Positions 25,248 through 35,989 are shown, numbered from the stretch's first letter. The stretch: DNA of 64,000 bases from DASXKD01 sp963806145 (GCA_963806145.1 CAWDXD010000004.1:186001-250000), one strand, 5' to 3'. Program-made: numbers and translations. The notes: generated by a model not told the origin, from the letters alone.

Positions 25248-25394
25248 GGATGGGATGAACGCCTTCCGGCCTGGGAACGTTTCATGTACGACAATCGTGC
25301 GCAGCCGACTTCCAGGTACGCGGGCTACCATGCGGAAGGACAGGGGCCGGACATCGGGCCTCCCCCCGGCCGCTTGTGTGAGGGAGCAACGAAG

Positions 25395-27932
<2,538 letters not shown>

Positions 27933-27948
27933 CGGTCCGCACGTCGTA

Positions 27949-27991
27949 GCCACTGGCCCGGGCCGGGAAACCGGCCCGGGCCAGTGGCTTT
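27949..27991. terminator. 18-bp perfect GAAA-tetraloop terminator between clpC and mutY
   Basis: GCCACTGGCCCGGGCCGG (27949-27966), loop GAAA, and the exact complement (27971-27988), followed by TTT. It lies between the convergent stops of clpC (27932) and mutY (27998) and is the strongest hairpin in the window, so it probably terminates in both directions. Confidence 0.88.
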
Positions 27992-27997
27992 CCGGGG

Positions 27998-28876
27998 TCA
28001 GCGGGGCAGGGCATAGCTGCCACCGGGCAGCGGTTCGGCGAGGCCGTCCGCGACCAGGCTGGCCAGCGAGCGCGCGCGCTGACTCCCATCTGCCCAGGCC
28101 GCGTCCAGCAAGGCGGCCGGCACCGGCCCGTCGGATTCCCGGAGCACCGCAAGCAGGCGGCCCCGGCACTGCCGGTCCGTGCCCTCGTAGCCCTGGCTGC
28201 GCCGACGGGACTGATGCGGGTCGCCGGTGGGCTGCCCCGCCCGGTGCCAGGCGCATTCGCTGACAACCGGGCAGTCGGGGCACTGCGGGCGGTCCGCGGT
28301 GCAGATCAGCGCGCCGAGTTCCATGACCGCCACCGACCAGCGCGGTGCCAGGCCGGGCTCTGCCGGGAGCAGCGACTCGGCCACCCTGACCTCCATCGCG
28401 GTCGGGCTCGGCGGCGGCCGCAGGTCGCCGCGCACGAGGCGGGCCAGCACCCGGCGGACGTTGGTGTCGAGGACGGCGTGGCGCTGCCCGAAGGCGAAAC
28501 TCGCGACCGCCGCCGCGGTGTAGGCGCCCACGCCGGGCAGGGCCAGCAGTTCGTCCAGCGTGTCAGGGACCATGCCGCCGTGCCGCTGCGTGATCGCCCG
28601 GGCCGAGGCGTGCAGCCGCAGCGCGCGGCGCGGGTAGCCCAGCCGCCCCCATTGCCGCACCGCGTCCGCCGGAGCGGCCGCCGCGAGCGCCGACGGCTCC
28701 GGCCAGCGCTCCAGCCACGCCTGATAGGCGGGAAGGACCCGGGACACGGGTGTCTGCTGCAGCATGATCTCGCTGACCAGGACGGCCCACGGGCCAGCGT
28801 CCGGCCGCCGCCAGGGCAGGTCACGCGCATGGGACCCATACCAGTGCAGGATCGCTGCCGCCCGCCCGTCCACCAT
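27998..28876 (-). CDS. mutY: A/G-specific adenine glycosylase
   Basis: Base-excision enzyme removing adenine mispaired with 8-oxoguanine. 292 residues from ATG 28876. The catalytic Glu is in 'SEIMLQQTPVSRV', the helix-hairpin-helix in 'LPGVGAYTAAAVASFAF', the essential Asp in 'VLDTNVRRVLAR' and a [4Fe-4S] cluster motif in 'CTADRPQCPDCPVVSEC' (C-x6-C-x2-C-x5-C). The C-terminal MutT-like 8-oxoG recognition domain of E. coli MutY is shortened to about 70 residues, as in many actinobacterial members. Reading is open upstream of 28876 into the radA 3' end but without similarity. Confidence 0.93.
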   Translation of the reverse strand: MVDGRAAAILHWYGSHARDLPWRRPDAGPWAVLVSEIMLQQTPVSRVLPAYQAWLERWPEPSALAAAAPADAVRQWGRLGYPRRALRLHASARAITQRHGGMVPDTLDELLALPGVGAYTAAAVASFAFGQRHAVLDTNVRRVLARLVRGDLRPPPSPTAMEVRVAESLLPAEPGLAPRWSVAVMELGALICTADRPQCPDCPVVSECAWHRAGQPTGDPHQSRRRSQGYEGTDRQCRGRLLAVLRESDGPVPAALLDAAWADGSQRARSLASLVADGLAEPLPGGSYALPR

Positions 28877-28935
28877 GACAAGGCCGATTGTCCCACGGAC
28901 CGCCTGCACCGCCGTCGCCTTCGATGTCAGGGGGG

Positions 28936-30351
28936 TCACCCGCCCAGTGCGGCGGCGATCGCCTCCTTGACAGAGGTGACTTCCCGCACGTCGGTCAGCG
29001 TCTTGGCGGGCAGGCCACGTGCTTCGGAGTCCGCCCCGCCGCGCTCTGACGCCCATCCGGCCGGAACGATGGCGCGCCGGAAACCCAGCCGCTGCGCCTC
29101 GGCGATCCGCCGGGCAACCCCCGGGACCCGGCGCACCTCACCCGCCAGGCCCACCTCGCCGACCGCGACCACCGGGCCGGCCACGCTCAGGTCCGCCGCC
29201 GCGCTGGCCAGCGCCAGGGCGATCGCCAGGTCCACCGCGGGCTCCGCCAGCCGGACCCCGCCGATCGTGGCCGCGAACACGTCCTGCCTGCCCAGCTTCA
29301 CATCCGCGCGGCGTTGCAGCACGGCGATCACCATCGCCACCCTGGCCGAGTCCAGGCCCGCGGTGACCCGGCGCGGGGGCATATCCGCCGTGGCGGAGGG
29401 CGCGACCAGCGTCTGCACCTCGGCGATGAGCGGCCTGCGGCCCTCCAGCGTGACCGTCAGGCAGGTACCGGGCACATGGCCGGCGTGCTGGGAGATGAAC
29501 AGGCCGCTCGGGTCGGCGAGCCCGGCAAGCCCGGTCTCGCCCAGCTCGAAACAGCCGACCTCGTCGGTGGGCCCGAACCGGTTCTTCAGGGCCCGGACCA
29601 TCCGCAACTGCGCGTGCCGGTCGCCCTCGAAGTGCAGCACCACGTCCACCAGGTGCTCCAGGGCGCGCGGCCCGGCGATGGCGCCCTCCTTCGTGACGTG
29701 TCCCACCAGCACCGTGCTCAGCGCCCGCTGCTTGGCCACGGCCATGAGGGCGGCGGTGACCTCCCGGATCTGGGTCACCCCGCCGGGGGTGCCCTCGACG
29801 CCCGGCGCGACGATCGTCTGCACCGAGTCGACGATGAGCAGCACCGGCTGCACCGCTTCCACCTGGGACAGCACGGCGGACAGGTCCGTCTCGGCGGCGA
29901 TGTAGAGGTTGTCCCCCAGGGCACCGATCCGGTCCGCGCGCAGCCGTACCTGGGCTGCCGACTCCTCACCGGTGACGTAGAGCACCGGGCCGGACTGTGA
30001 CACCAGCGCGCCGGCCTCCAGCAGCAGCGTGGACTTGCCCACGCCGGGCTCCCCGGCGAGCAGCACCACCGCGCCGGGGACCAGGCCGCCGCCCAGCACC
30101 CGGTCGAGTTCGCCGAGCCCGGTGGGCCGGGCGCTCGCGGCGCTGGCATCCACCTTCGTGATCGGCACCGCCCGGTCCGGGGCGAGCCGGTCCGTGGCAC
30201 GCCCGGACAGGCGGGTGCGCGCGACGGCGGGAACCGCCGCCTGCTCCACCGTTCCCCAGGCCTGGCAGCCGCCGCAGCGCCCGGACCATTTGCTGGCCCG
30301 CCATCCGCAGTCCGCGCACTGATAAAGCGACGCGGCGGAGGAATTACCCAT
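28936..30351 (-). CDS. radA: DNA repair protein RadA (Sms)
   Basis: 471 residues. A RecA-like branch-migration helicase of recombination. Order of features: C4 zinc finger (CADCGWRASKWSGRCGGC, residues about 12-29), Walker A GEPGVGKST, Walker B region 'VLLIVDSVQTI', the RadA-specific KNRFG motif and a C-terminal Lon-protease-like domain ('VDLAIALALASAAADLSV'). ATG 30351 gives the normal N-terminus; upstream frame is not conserved. It precedes mutY on the same strand with a 59-nt gap, so the two repair genes may be co-transcribed. Confidence 0.95.
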   Translation of the reverse strand: MGNSSAASLYQCADCGWRASKWSGRCGGCQAWGTVEQAAVPAVARTRLSGRATDRLAPDRAVPITKVDASAASARPTGLGELDRVLGGGLVPGAVVLLAGEPGVGKSTLLLEAGALVSQSGPVLYVTGEESAAQVRLRADRIGALGDNLYIAAETDLSAVLSQVEAVQPVLLIVDSVQTIVAPGVEGTPGGVTQIREVTAALMAVAKQRALSTVLVGHVTKEGAIAGPRALEHLVDVVLHFEGDRHAQLRMVRALKNRFGPTDEVGCFELGETGLAGLADPSGLFISQHAGHVPGTCLTVTLEGRRPLIAEVQTLVAPSATADMPPRRVTAGLDSARVAMVIAVLQRRADVKLGRQDVFAATIGGVRLAEPAVDLAIALALASAAADLSVAGPVVAVGEVGLAGEVRRVPGVARRIAEAQRLGFRRAIVPAGWASERGGADSEARGLPAKTLTDVREVTSVKEAIAAALGG

Positions 30352-30482
30352 GCCCCGCACGGTAGTGGGAGGGTCGGACACCAGTGTCCCCGTGCCGGGC
30401 CAGATGAGCGCCCGTGGCCGGCCGGGGCGCATAAGCTGGCCACGCGAAGGTGCCCCAGGCAGGCCGCTGGGGGGAAGGAGCA

Positions 30483-31421
30483 ATGTTGAGCCCGCGCACC
30501 ACTTCCGGTGTGCCGCTTGTCGCGCTGTCCACCGCCTCGGTCTTCCCCGACCGGGTGGCCGACGCGTTCGAGATCGCGGCCCGCCTCGGCTATGACGGTC
30601 TCGAGGTCATGGTGTCGGCCGACGCCGTGAGCCAAGACATCGAAGCCCTGCGGCGGCTGGCCGACTATCACGGCATGCCCGTGCTGGCCATCCACGCGCC
30701 CTGCCTGCTGATCACCCAGCGGGTGTGGGGCTATGAGCCCTGGGGGAAGCTGGTCCGGGCCAAGGAGGCGGCGCAGGAGCTGGGCGCCAGGGTCGTCGTG
30801 GTGCACCCGCCGTTCCGCTGGCAGCGGGAATACGCCAGGGACTTCACCCAGGGACTGGAGCGGATGGGCGAGGAGTCCGACATCGTCTTCGCGGTGGAGA
30901 ACATGTACCCGCTGCGCGCCGGGGGCGCCGAGCTGGCTGCCTACGCGCCGCACTGGAACCCGCTGCTCATGGACGGCACGCAGGTGACCCTCGACCTCTC
31001 CCACACGGCCGCGTCGGGTTCTGATGCCTACGCCATGGCCGAGGAACTGGGCGACCGGCTGGCCCACGTGCACATGGCCGACGGGTCCGGGGTGCCGAAC
31101 CGGGACGAGCACCTGGTGCCCGGCCGCGGCACCCAGCCGTGCGGGCCGGTACTGGAGAAGCTCGGCGCGGACGGTTACTCAGGCATCGTGGTGCTCGAGG
31201 TCAACACCCGCCGGGCCACCACGCGCGAGGCCCGGCTCGCCGACCTGTCCGAGTCCCTCGACTTCACCAGGCGCCATCTGGCCGCCGCGCCCGGCGGGGA
31301 CCGTCAAGAACGCCCCGTCCGGGCCTGCGGCGTGAGGCCAGCCGCACCCAGCGCACGCGGCGAAACCGGACGGACAGCCACCCCGGATGGACGCGGGCCG
31401 GGCACAGTGGGCATGCTCTGA
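30483..31421 (+). CDS. Sugar phosphate isomerase/epimerase family TIM-barrel protein
   Basis: 312 residues of the AP-endonuclease-2/xylose-isomerase-like TIM barrel. Barrel-strand segments with metal-ligand candidates are visible: 'LGYDGLEVMV', 'LAIHAPCLL', 'VVVVHPPFRWQ', 'FAVENMYP', 'LDLSHTAASG', 'AHVHMADGSG' and 'IVVLEVNTRR'. The last ~45 residues are Arg/Gly-rich and not part of the fold. ATG 30483 has GGAAGGAG upstream. It is two bases from the downstream BKACE gene, so they may act in one catabolic pathway; the substrate is unknown. Divergent from radA. Confidence 0.8.
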   Translation: MLSPRTTSGVPLVALSTASVFPDRVADAFEIAARLGYDGLEVMVSADAVSQDIEALRRLADYHGMPVLAIHAPCLLITQRVWGYEPWGKLVRAKEAAQELGARVVVVHPPFRWQREYARDFTQGLERMGEESDIVFAVENMYPLRAGGAELAAYAPHWNPLLMDGTQVTLDLSHTAASGSDAYAMAEELGDRLAHVHMADGSGVPNRDEHLVPGRGTQPCGPVLEKLGADGYSGIVVLEVNTRRATTREARLADLSESLDFTRRHLAAAPGGDRQERPVRACGVRPAAPSARGETGRTATPDGRGPGTVGML

Positions 31422-31423
31422 TC

Positions 31424-32269
31424 ATGAGCAACAACTCGCCCGCTGCGGCCACCCTGATCACCGTCGCGCCCACCGGCGCGGAGTCAGAGAAGTCGGCCGT
31501 GCCCGCGCTCCCGGTCACCCTGGACGAGCTGGTGACCACCGCGAAGGAATGCCAGGCCGCCGGGGCTGCCGTCGTCCACGTACACATCAGGGACGACCAG
31601 GCGCGGCCCACCCTGGACCTGTCCAGGCTCAAGGACACCGTGGCCGCGCTGCGCGAGGGCACCGGCCTCATCGTGCAGCTCTCCACCGGGGGCGCGGTCA
31701 CCGACAGCTTCGACAACCGGCTCGCGGTCCTGGACGCCGCCCCGGACGCGTGCTCGCTCACCTGCGGCACGGTCAACTTCGGCGAGGACGTGTTCCACAA
31801 CCCCTACCCGTTCATCCGCGACCTGTACGCCAGGACCCAGGAGCTGGGCGTGGTACCGGAGTTCGAGCTGTTCGACTTCGGCCACATCGCCACGCTGCAC
31901 CGGCTGCTGGCCGGTCACGGTGCCCCGCACGGCGGCCACGTCCACTGCGATCTGGTCATGGGCGTGCCCGGCGGGATGCCGGGGGACGCGGCCACGCTGA
32001 CCCAGGCGGTCTCCGCGCTGCCCGAGGGGGCAACCTGGTCCGCGACCGGGATCGGCCGGACCACGCTGCCCGTCATGTTCGCCGCGCTCGCCGCGGGTGG
32101 TCACCTGCGGGTCGGCATGGAGGACACGGTGTCGTTCGCGAAGGGCCGCCCGGTGACCGGGAACGCCGAACTCGTCGAGCGCGCGGCCACGCTGGCCGGG
32201 CTGGCCCAGCGCCCCCCGATGCGGCCCGAGCAGGCCCGCGCCATGCTTGGGGTGAGCGGCCGTAGCTGA
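31424..32269 (+). CDS. BKACE family protein (3-keto-5-aminohexanoate cleavage enzyme-like, DUF849)
   Basis: 281 residues. BKACE enzymes are zinc-dependent TIM barrels that condense a beta-keto acid with acetyl-CoA, giving acetoacetate and a new CoA ester. Zinc-ligand segments are visible: 'VVHVHIRDDQ' (His52, His54), 'EFELFDFG' and 'GMEDTVSFAKG' with the active-site Glu. The gene starts 2 nt after the preceding isomerase stop; the start ATG 31424 follows ATC and matches family N-termini ('TLITVAPTGAE'). The specific keto acid cannot be predicted. Confidence 0.85.
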   Translation: MSNNSPAAATLITVAPTGAESEKSAVPALPVTLDELVTTAKECQAAGAAVVHVHIRDDQARPTLDLSRLKDTVAALREGTGLIVQLSTGGAVTDSFDNRLAVLDAAPDACSLTCGTVNFGEDVFHNPYPFIRDLYARTQELGVVPEFELFDFGHIATLHRLLAGHGAPHGGHVHCDLVMGVPGGMPGDAATLTQAVSALPEGATWSATGIGRTTLPVMFAALAAGGHLRVGMEDTVSFAKGRPVTGNAELVERAATLAGLAQRPPMRPEQARAMLGVSGRS

Positions 32270-32276
32270 CATCCCG

Positions 32277-33230
32277 GTGATCGCCGAGGTCATCCGCTCC
32301 GGGTTCGAGGAGTCCCGGCACCGTGGCTCGGCCGTGCTGCTCGGCGCCGACGGGCGCGAGGTGCTCTACAGCGCAGGCGAGATCGCCGTGCCGATGCTGC
32401 CCCGGTCCTCCAATAAGCCGATGCAGGCCGCCGCGATGCGGGCCTGCGGGCTGGCCCTGGACGGCGAACTGCTGGCCCTGGCAAGCGCGAGCCACTCCGG
32501 TGAGGACTTCCACGTCACCGGGGTCAGGAAGATCCTCGCCAGCGCTGGCCTCACCGAGGACGCGCTGCAGTGCCCGCCCGCGCTGCCGCTGGACGAGGCA
32601 GCCCTGTGGCGGTTTCTCCGGGCGGGCGGCAAGCCGGACCGGGTGCACATGAACTGCTCAGGCAAGCATGCGGCCATGCTCGCCACCTGCGTAACGGCCG
32701 GCTGGCCGAGCCAGACCTACCGCGACCCAGGCCACCCGCTGCAGCGCGAGATCAAGGCGGCGCTTGGCCGCCTGGCCGGGGAGGCCGTCGCCGCGACCGG
32801 GGTCGACGGCTGCGGCGCGCCACTGTTCGCCCTGTCCCTGACCGGCCTGGCGCGGGCTTTCCGCGCGCTCGTGCTTGCCGCTCCCGATTCAGCCGAACGA
32901 TCCGTCGCCGATGCCGTCCGTGCCAATCCCGCATGGACATCGGGGACGAACCGCTCGGAACGCGCGCTCCACCAGGCGGTTCCCGGGCTGCTGCTCAAGT
33001 CCGGGGCCGAGGGCGTGCAAGCGTTCGCCCTGGCCGACGGCCGGGCCGGTGCGGTGAAGATGGAGGACGGCTCGCCCCGGGCGATCCCGGCCATCACGGT
33101 GGCGCTGCTGCGCATTCTCGGCGTGGATCAGGACGAAGGGGTGGACCGCGACGCCCTGGACCAGGTCGCCGACCTCCCCGTGCTCGGCGGCGGCCAGCCG
33201 GTCGGCGAGATCCGGGCAACCCTCCCCTGA
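32277..33230 (+). CDS. Asparaginase, Rhizobium etli type II-like family
   Basis: 317 residues of the asparaginase family represented by R. etli AnsA/ReAII, unrelated to the E. coli enzymes. Characteristic segments: 'LPRSSNKPMQA', 'SASHSGEDFH', 'VHMNCSGKHAAML' (the Cys-x-x-Lys pair) and 'GVDGCGAPLFALSL'. It would hydrolyse L-asparagine to aspartate and ammonia in the cytosol; no signal peptide. GTG 32277 begins 7 nt after the BKACE stop, so it is the third gene of an apparent three-gene operon. Confidence 0.85.
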   Translation: MIAEVIRSGFEESRHRGSAVLLGADGREVLYSAGEIAVPMLPRSSNKPMQAAAMRACGLALDGELLALASASHSGEDFHVTGVRKILASAGLTEDALQCPPALPLDEAALWRFLRAGGKPDRVHMNCSGKHAAMLATCVTAGWPSQTYRDPGHPLQREIKAALGRLAGEAVAATGVDGCGAPLFALSLTGLARAFRALVLAAPDSAERSVADAVRANPAWTSGTNRSERALHQAVPGLLLKSGAEGVQAFALADGRAGAVKMEDGSPRAIPAITVALLRILGVDQDEGVDRDALDQVADLPVLGGGQPVGEIRATLP

Positions 33231-33307
33231 TCCCTGGCCAGACCGGCCCGTCCCGCCAGCCCCGTAAGAGGATGGGCGCGTCGGCCTCTCCGGGGTGCTA
33301 GCAGGCC

Positions 33308-33323
33308 GCTTGCAATTGCAAGC
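33308..33323. promoter_or_regulatory. 16-bp perfect palindrome upstream of the XRE regulator
   Basis: GCTTGCAATTGCAAGC is fully self-complementary and lies 21 nt before the GTG start of the helix-turn-helix gene. A -35-like TTGCAA is embedded in it. This is the place and form expected of an autoregulatory operator. Confidence 0.5.
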
Positions 33324-33344
33324 ACAAGCTGGTTCACTGTAGCT

Positions 33345-33863
33345 GTGAATCCCGTGAACGTAGGCTCTATCGGCGAGTACATCCGCCAGCAGCGCGAGCA
33401 GGCCAAGATCTCGATGCGCCAGCTTGCCTCGGCGGCGGGGGTTTCCAACCCTTACCTCAGCCAGATCGAGCGCGGGCTGCGCAGGCCCAGCGCGGAGATC
33501 TTGCAGCAGATAGCCAAGGGGCTGCGGATCTCCGCCGAGGCGCTCTACGTGCAGGCGGGGATCCTGGAGGACCGGCGCCCGGACTCGGGCGTGCGGGCAG
33601 CGGTGCTCGCCGACCCGGAACTCACCGAGCGCCAGAAGCAGGTGCTGCTGGAGATCTACGAGTCGTTCCGCCGGGAACTGGCACCGGACCTGGCTGTCGA
33701 CGCAGGCGCTGACAGCCCGGAGCGCGATGGCACGGAACCCGCCAACCTTCTGGACCAGTTCACCGGCTACGCCGGTGAACTCGCCGGGCCTGAGGCCGCC
33801 ACTGCGGCCGGCCAGGATGCCACCGCGACCGGCCGCGGGAGCGGCCGGAACCGCACAGGCTGA
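33345..33863 (+). CDS. XRE-family helix-turn-helix regulator
   Basis: 172 residues. An N-terminal HTH_3 domain (about residues 9-65: 'IGEYIRQQREQAKISMRQLASAAGVSNPYLSQIERGLRRPSAE' in overview) is followed by 'ISAEALYVQAGIL', then a segment 'LTERQKQVLLEIYESFRRE' and an Ala/Gly-rich tail. Closely similar regulators precede an Ala/Lys-rich HBHA-like gene and a DUF2516 gene in many actinobacteria, as here. The GTG start lacks a Shine-Dalgarno sequence and is close to the putative promoter, so translation may be leaderless. The stop codon lies in the first unit of a 15-bp tandem repeat. Confidence 0.85.
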   Translation: MNPVNVGSIGEYIRQQREQAKISMRQLASAAGVSNPYLSQIERGLRRPSAEILQQIAKGLRISAEALYVQAGILEDRRPDSGVRAAVLADPELTERQKQVLLEIYESFRRELAPDLAVDAGADSPERDGTEPANLLDQFTGYAGELAGPEAATAAGQDATATGRGSGRNRTG

Positions 33864-33975
33864 TCCCATGCAGGCTGATCCCGTACAGGCCGGTCCCGCG
33901 CAAGCTGGTTCCGTGCGGGCCGATCCCGTGCAGGCCGATCCCGTGCAGGCCGATCCCGCAGAGGCCGATCCGCTG
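33856..33975. repeat. 15-bp tandem repeat, 8 units
   Basis: Eight consecutive 15-bp units of the form CAGGCCGATCCCGTG start at 33856, 33871, 33886, 33901, 33916, 33931, 33946 and 33961, with a decayed ninth. The regulator's TGA stop is within the first unit. In the +1 frame the array stays open and would encode QADPV pentapeptides; it is also open on the reverse strand, which is a by-product of the unit composition. Confidence 0.9.
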
Positions 33976-34146
33976 CAGAACGGGGCCCGGGGCTAACGCC
34001 GCTGGGCTGATGCCGCGGCCCGCGGGGACGGTGGGGGCCCGATCCGGCACTGGGGCCGGAGGCACACGGGAGCACGACAAGACGCCGGCGCTTGTTCGCC
34101 GGCACATGAAAGAAGACGGCCGCAAGGCGGCCGGGAGAGGAAACAG

Positions 34147-34579
34147 ATGCCAAGCAACATCGACGTGATGATGGCCGAGATGCGCAAGTTCGCCGACCGC
34201 AAGCCTGTGCATGCGGTGGCCGGCGCCGGCGTGCTCGCGTCGCGGACGCTCAAGGAGCTGCCCTGGCGGCTGGTCCAGTGGACCAGGGACAACCCGCCGA
34301 ACTCGCTGCCGGGCCGCGCGACCGGCGCCGTGCAGACCGCGCAGTCCCGCGCGACCGGGGCCGTTCAGACGCGCGCAGTCCCGCGCGACCGGGGCCGTGC
34401 AGACCGCGCGGGCCAAGGCCTCCGGCGGCTACGACACGCTGGCCGCCCACGGCAAGAAGGCCCTGGACGCGCAGTCGGGCGCCAGCGAGGGCAAGAGCAC
34501 CACGGACGCGCCGAGCAAGCCCGAGTTGAACGGCAAGGTCAGGGCCAAGGCGCCGACCCGTTCTACGACCGGCCGCTGA
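34147..34579 (+). CDS. Ala/Lys-rich HBHA-like protein, interrupted by an apparent +1 frameshift
   Basis: The N-terminal part (MPSNIDVMMAEMRKFADRKP, then 'VHAVAGAGVLASRTLKELPWRLVQW') reads in one frame to about 34370. The natural continuation ('AQSRATGAVQTARAKASGG', 'YDTLAAHGKKALDAQSG', ending at TGA 34577-34579) lies in the +1 frame. The switch falls in a three-copy 33-bp repeat where one copy is 34 bp long. As written, the first frame runs on to 34821 with Arg/Gly/Pro-rich sequence that looks non-coding. The repaired protein of about 143 residues resembles heparin-binding-hemagglutinin-like proteins usually found between this regulator and DUF2516. Ribosome binding site GGGAGAGGAAAC precedes ATG 34147. 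Confidence 0.6.
34316..34408. repeat. 33-bp direct repeat, three copies, one with an extra base
   Basis: Copies begin with GCGCGACCGG at 34316, 34349 and 34383. The first interval is 33 bp (in frame, 11 codons: ATGAVQTAQSR) and the second 34 bp, where CAGACCGCGCAG has become CAGACGCGCGCAG. The additional base causes the frameshift in the host gene. Confidence 0.85.
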
Positions 34580-34651
34580 CGCTGGTCCCACTGACCGGGG
34601 CGGGCCCGGGCGGGCTGGGCCGAAAGGCCCGCCCGCCCGCCGCCCCGGCCC

Positions 34652-34790
34652 GAGTGTCCCGTCGGCCCGGTCCCTCAGGGCCCGCCGCCCCCGGGCCGCG
34701 CCGCCGTCGGCCTGAGTGTCCCGTCGGCCTGGTCCCTCAAGAGCCCGCCGCCCCTGGGCGCGCCGCCCGGCTCCGAATGTCCCGCTCGGG
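34652..34790. repeat. ~62-bp imperfect tandem repeat, two copies and a partial third
   Basis: The anchor GAGTGTCCCGTCGG occurs at 34652 and 34714, and a decayed form (GAATGTCCCG) at 34775; the sequence between anchors is also largely repeated. It fills the gap between the frameshifted gene and DUF2516 and has no coding support. Confidence 0.75.
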
Positions 34791-34825
34791 CCCGGCCATC
34801 GGCCGAAGAAGGATAATCTGAAACC

Positions 34826-35167
34826 GTGTTCATGACTTCGGGAGCGCTCACCCCGCTCTACTGGTTTTTCGAGGTGCTTTCCATCGCGGCGCTCTGCGTC
34901 GAGGTGTGGGCCTTCGTGGACGCAGTGCGCCGCCCGGCCCCGGCCTTCGTGGCCGCGAGCAAGCAGACCAAGCCGATCTGGCTGGTGATCCTCGGCGTGG
35001 CCTCGGTGATCGGCCTGTGGTCCAGCACGCTGGGCGGGCCGAACCTGGTCAGCCTCTTCCCGATCGTCGCCTTCGTCGCCGCGGCGATCTACCTCACCGA
35101 CGTCCGGCCGAAGGTCAGGGAGTTCAAGGGCGGGAGCAGTTCCTCCGGCCCGTACGGCCCCTGGTAA
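34826..35167 (+). CDS. DUF2516 family membrane protein
   Basis: 113 residues with three hydrophobic segments: 'PLYWFFEVLSIAALCVEVWAF', 'IWLVILGVASVIGLW' and 'LFPIVAFVAAAIYL', then 'TDVRPKVREF' and a Gly/Ser-rich tail. The WAFVDAVRRP segment is a family landmark. GTG 34826 and ATG 34832 are both possible; a GAAGAAGGA purine run lies about 13 nt before the GTG. Function unknown; the family is restricted to actinobacteria. Confidence 0.82.
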   Translation: MFMTSGALTPLYWFFEVLSIAALCVEVWAFVDAVRRPAPAFVAASKQTKPIWLVILGVASVIGLWSSTLGGPNLVSLFPIVAFVAAAIYLTDVRPKVREFKGGSSSSGPYGPW

Positions 35168-35210
35168 CCGCCGCCGCGCCCGGGGTCCGCCCCCGCAGTA
35201 GGCTGCCTGG

Positions 35211-35942
35211 GTGAGTGAGACTCAGTGGCGCACGCACCGGCTGGAACTCGACGACCAGACCCTGCGCGAATGGGACGCGGTCGTGCTGGCCAGCGATCCA
35301 GAGGGCATCGTCCTTGACACCTCGGCGTTCTACCCAGGCGGCGGAGGGCAGCCCCCCGACGAGGGAGTCCTGCTCTGGGGCGGGGTGCAGACCCGCATCG
35401 CCGGTGCCCGGAAGGGCGACGACCTCTACCTGATCCCGGCCGAGGGTGACCCGCTGCCGCCCCCCGGCACGGCGGTGCGCGGCGCGCTCGACGACGCCAG
35501 GCGGACCGCCCTGATGCGCACCCATTCCGGCCTGCACGTGCTCTGCGGCGTGGTGTTCCGCGACCACGGTGCCCTGGTCACCGGCGGGAACATGGAACCG
35601 CTATCGGCGCGGATGGACTTCAACCTGCCCGAGGTACCGCCCGGCTTCCGCGAGGGCGTCGAGGCCGCCTGTAATACCGAGGTGGCCGCCGGACGGCGCA
35701 TCGACGTCCGTGTCCTGCCCAGGGATGAGGCATTCGCCATCCCCGACATCATCCGCACCGCCACCAACCTCGTACCGCCCGAGGTCAAGGACGTCCGGAT
35801 CATCGACATCGTGGGCCTGGACCAGCAGGCCGACGGGGGCACGCACGTAGCGACGACCCGTCAGATCGGCCGGATCGAGGTCGTCAAGATCGAGAACAAG
35901 GGCAAGGGCTTCCGCCGCCTCCGGATCCGCGTCTCCGACTGA
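35211..35942 (+). CDS. Alanyl-tRNA editing protein (AlaX-type)
   Basis: 243 residues related to the free-standing editing domain of alanyl-tRNA synthetase, which hydrolyses Ser- or Gly-tRNA(Ala). The N-terminal half has 'FYPGGGGQPPDEG' and the second half the HxxxH zinc site 'RTHSGLHVL' (His105, His109). The usual CxxxH partner appears as 'ADGGTHVATT', with Asp208 at the Cys position and His212 retained. GTG 35211. A trans-editing role is likely, but the altered ligand leaves metal binding uncertain. Confidence 0.8.
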   Translation: MSETQWRTHRLELDDQTLREWDAVVLASDPEGIVLDTSAFYPGGGGQPPDEGVLLWGGVQTRIAGARKGDDLYLIPAEGDPLPPPGTAVRGALDDARRTALMRTHSGLHVLCGVVFRDHGALVTGGNMEPLSARMDFNLPEVPPGFREGVEAACNTEVAAGRRIDVRVLPRDEAFAIPDIIRTATNLVPPEVKDVRIIDIVGLDQQADGGTHVATTRQIGRIEVVKIENKGKGFRRLRIRVSD

Positions 35943-35989
35943 TCCCGGACCCCGCACACTCGCGGGCGGGGGAGACCACGGGGCAGCGT

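Noticed and set aside
25083..25394. In-frame N-terminal extension of ClpC
   Set aside because: The extension is unlike any ClpC N-terminus, and a Shine-Dalgarno sequence and canonical start are at 25395.
33727..33996. ORF encoding QADPV pentapeptide repeats
   Set aside because: It is the +1 frame of the regulator's 3' end plus the 15-bp repeat; no start signal and no domain.
34580..34821. Continuation of the HBHA-like frame to 34821
   Set aside because: Arg/Gly/Pro-rich sequence crossing a tandem repeat; the conserved reading ends at 34579 in the other frame.
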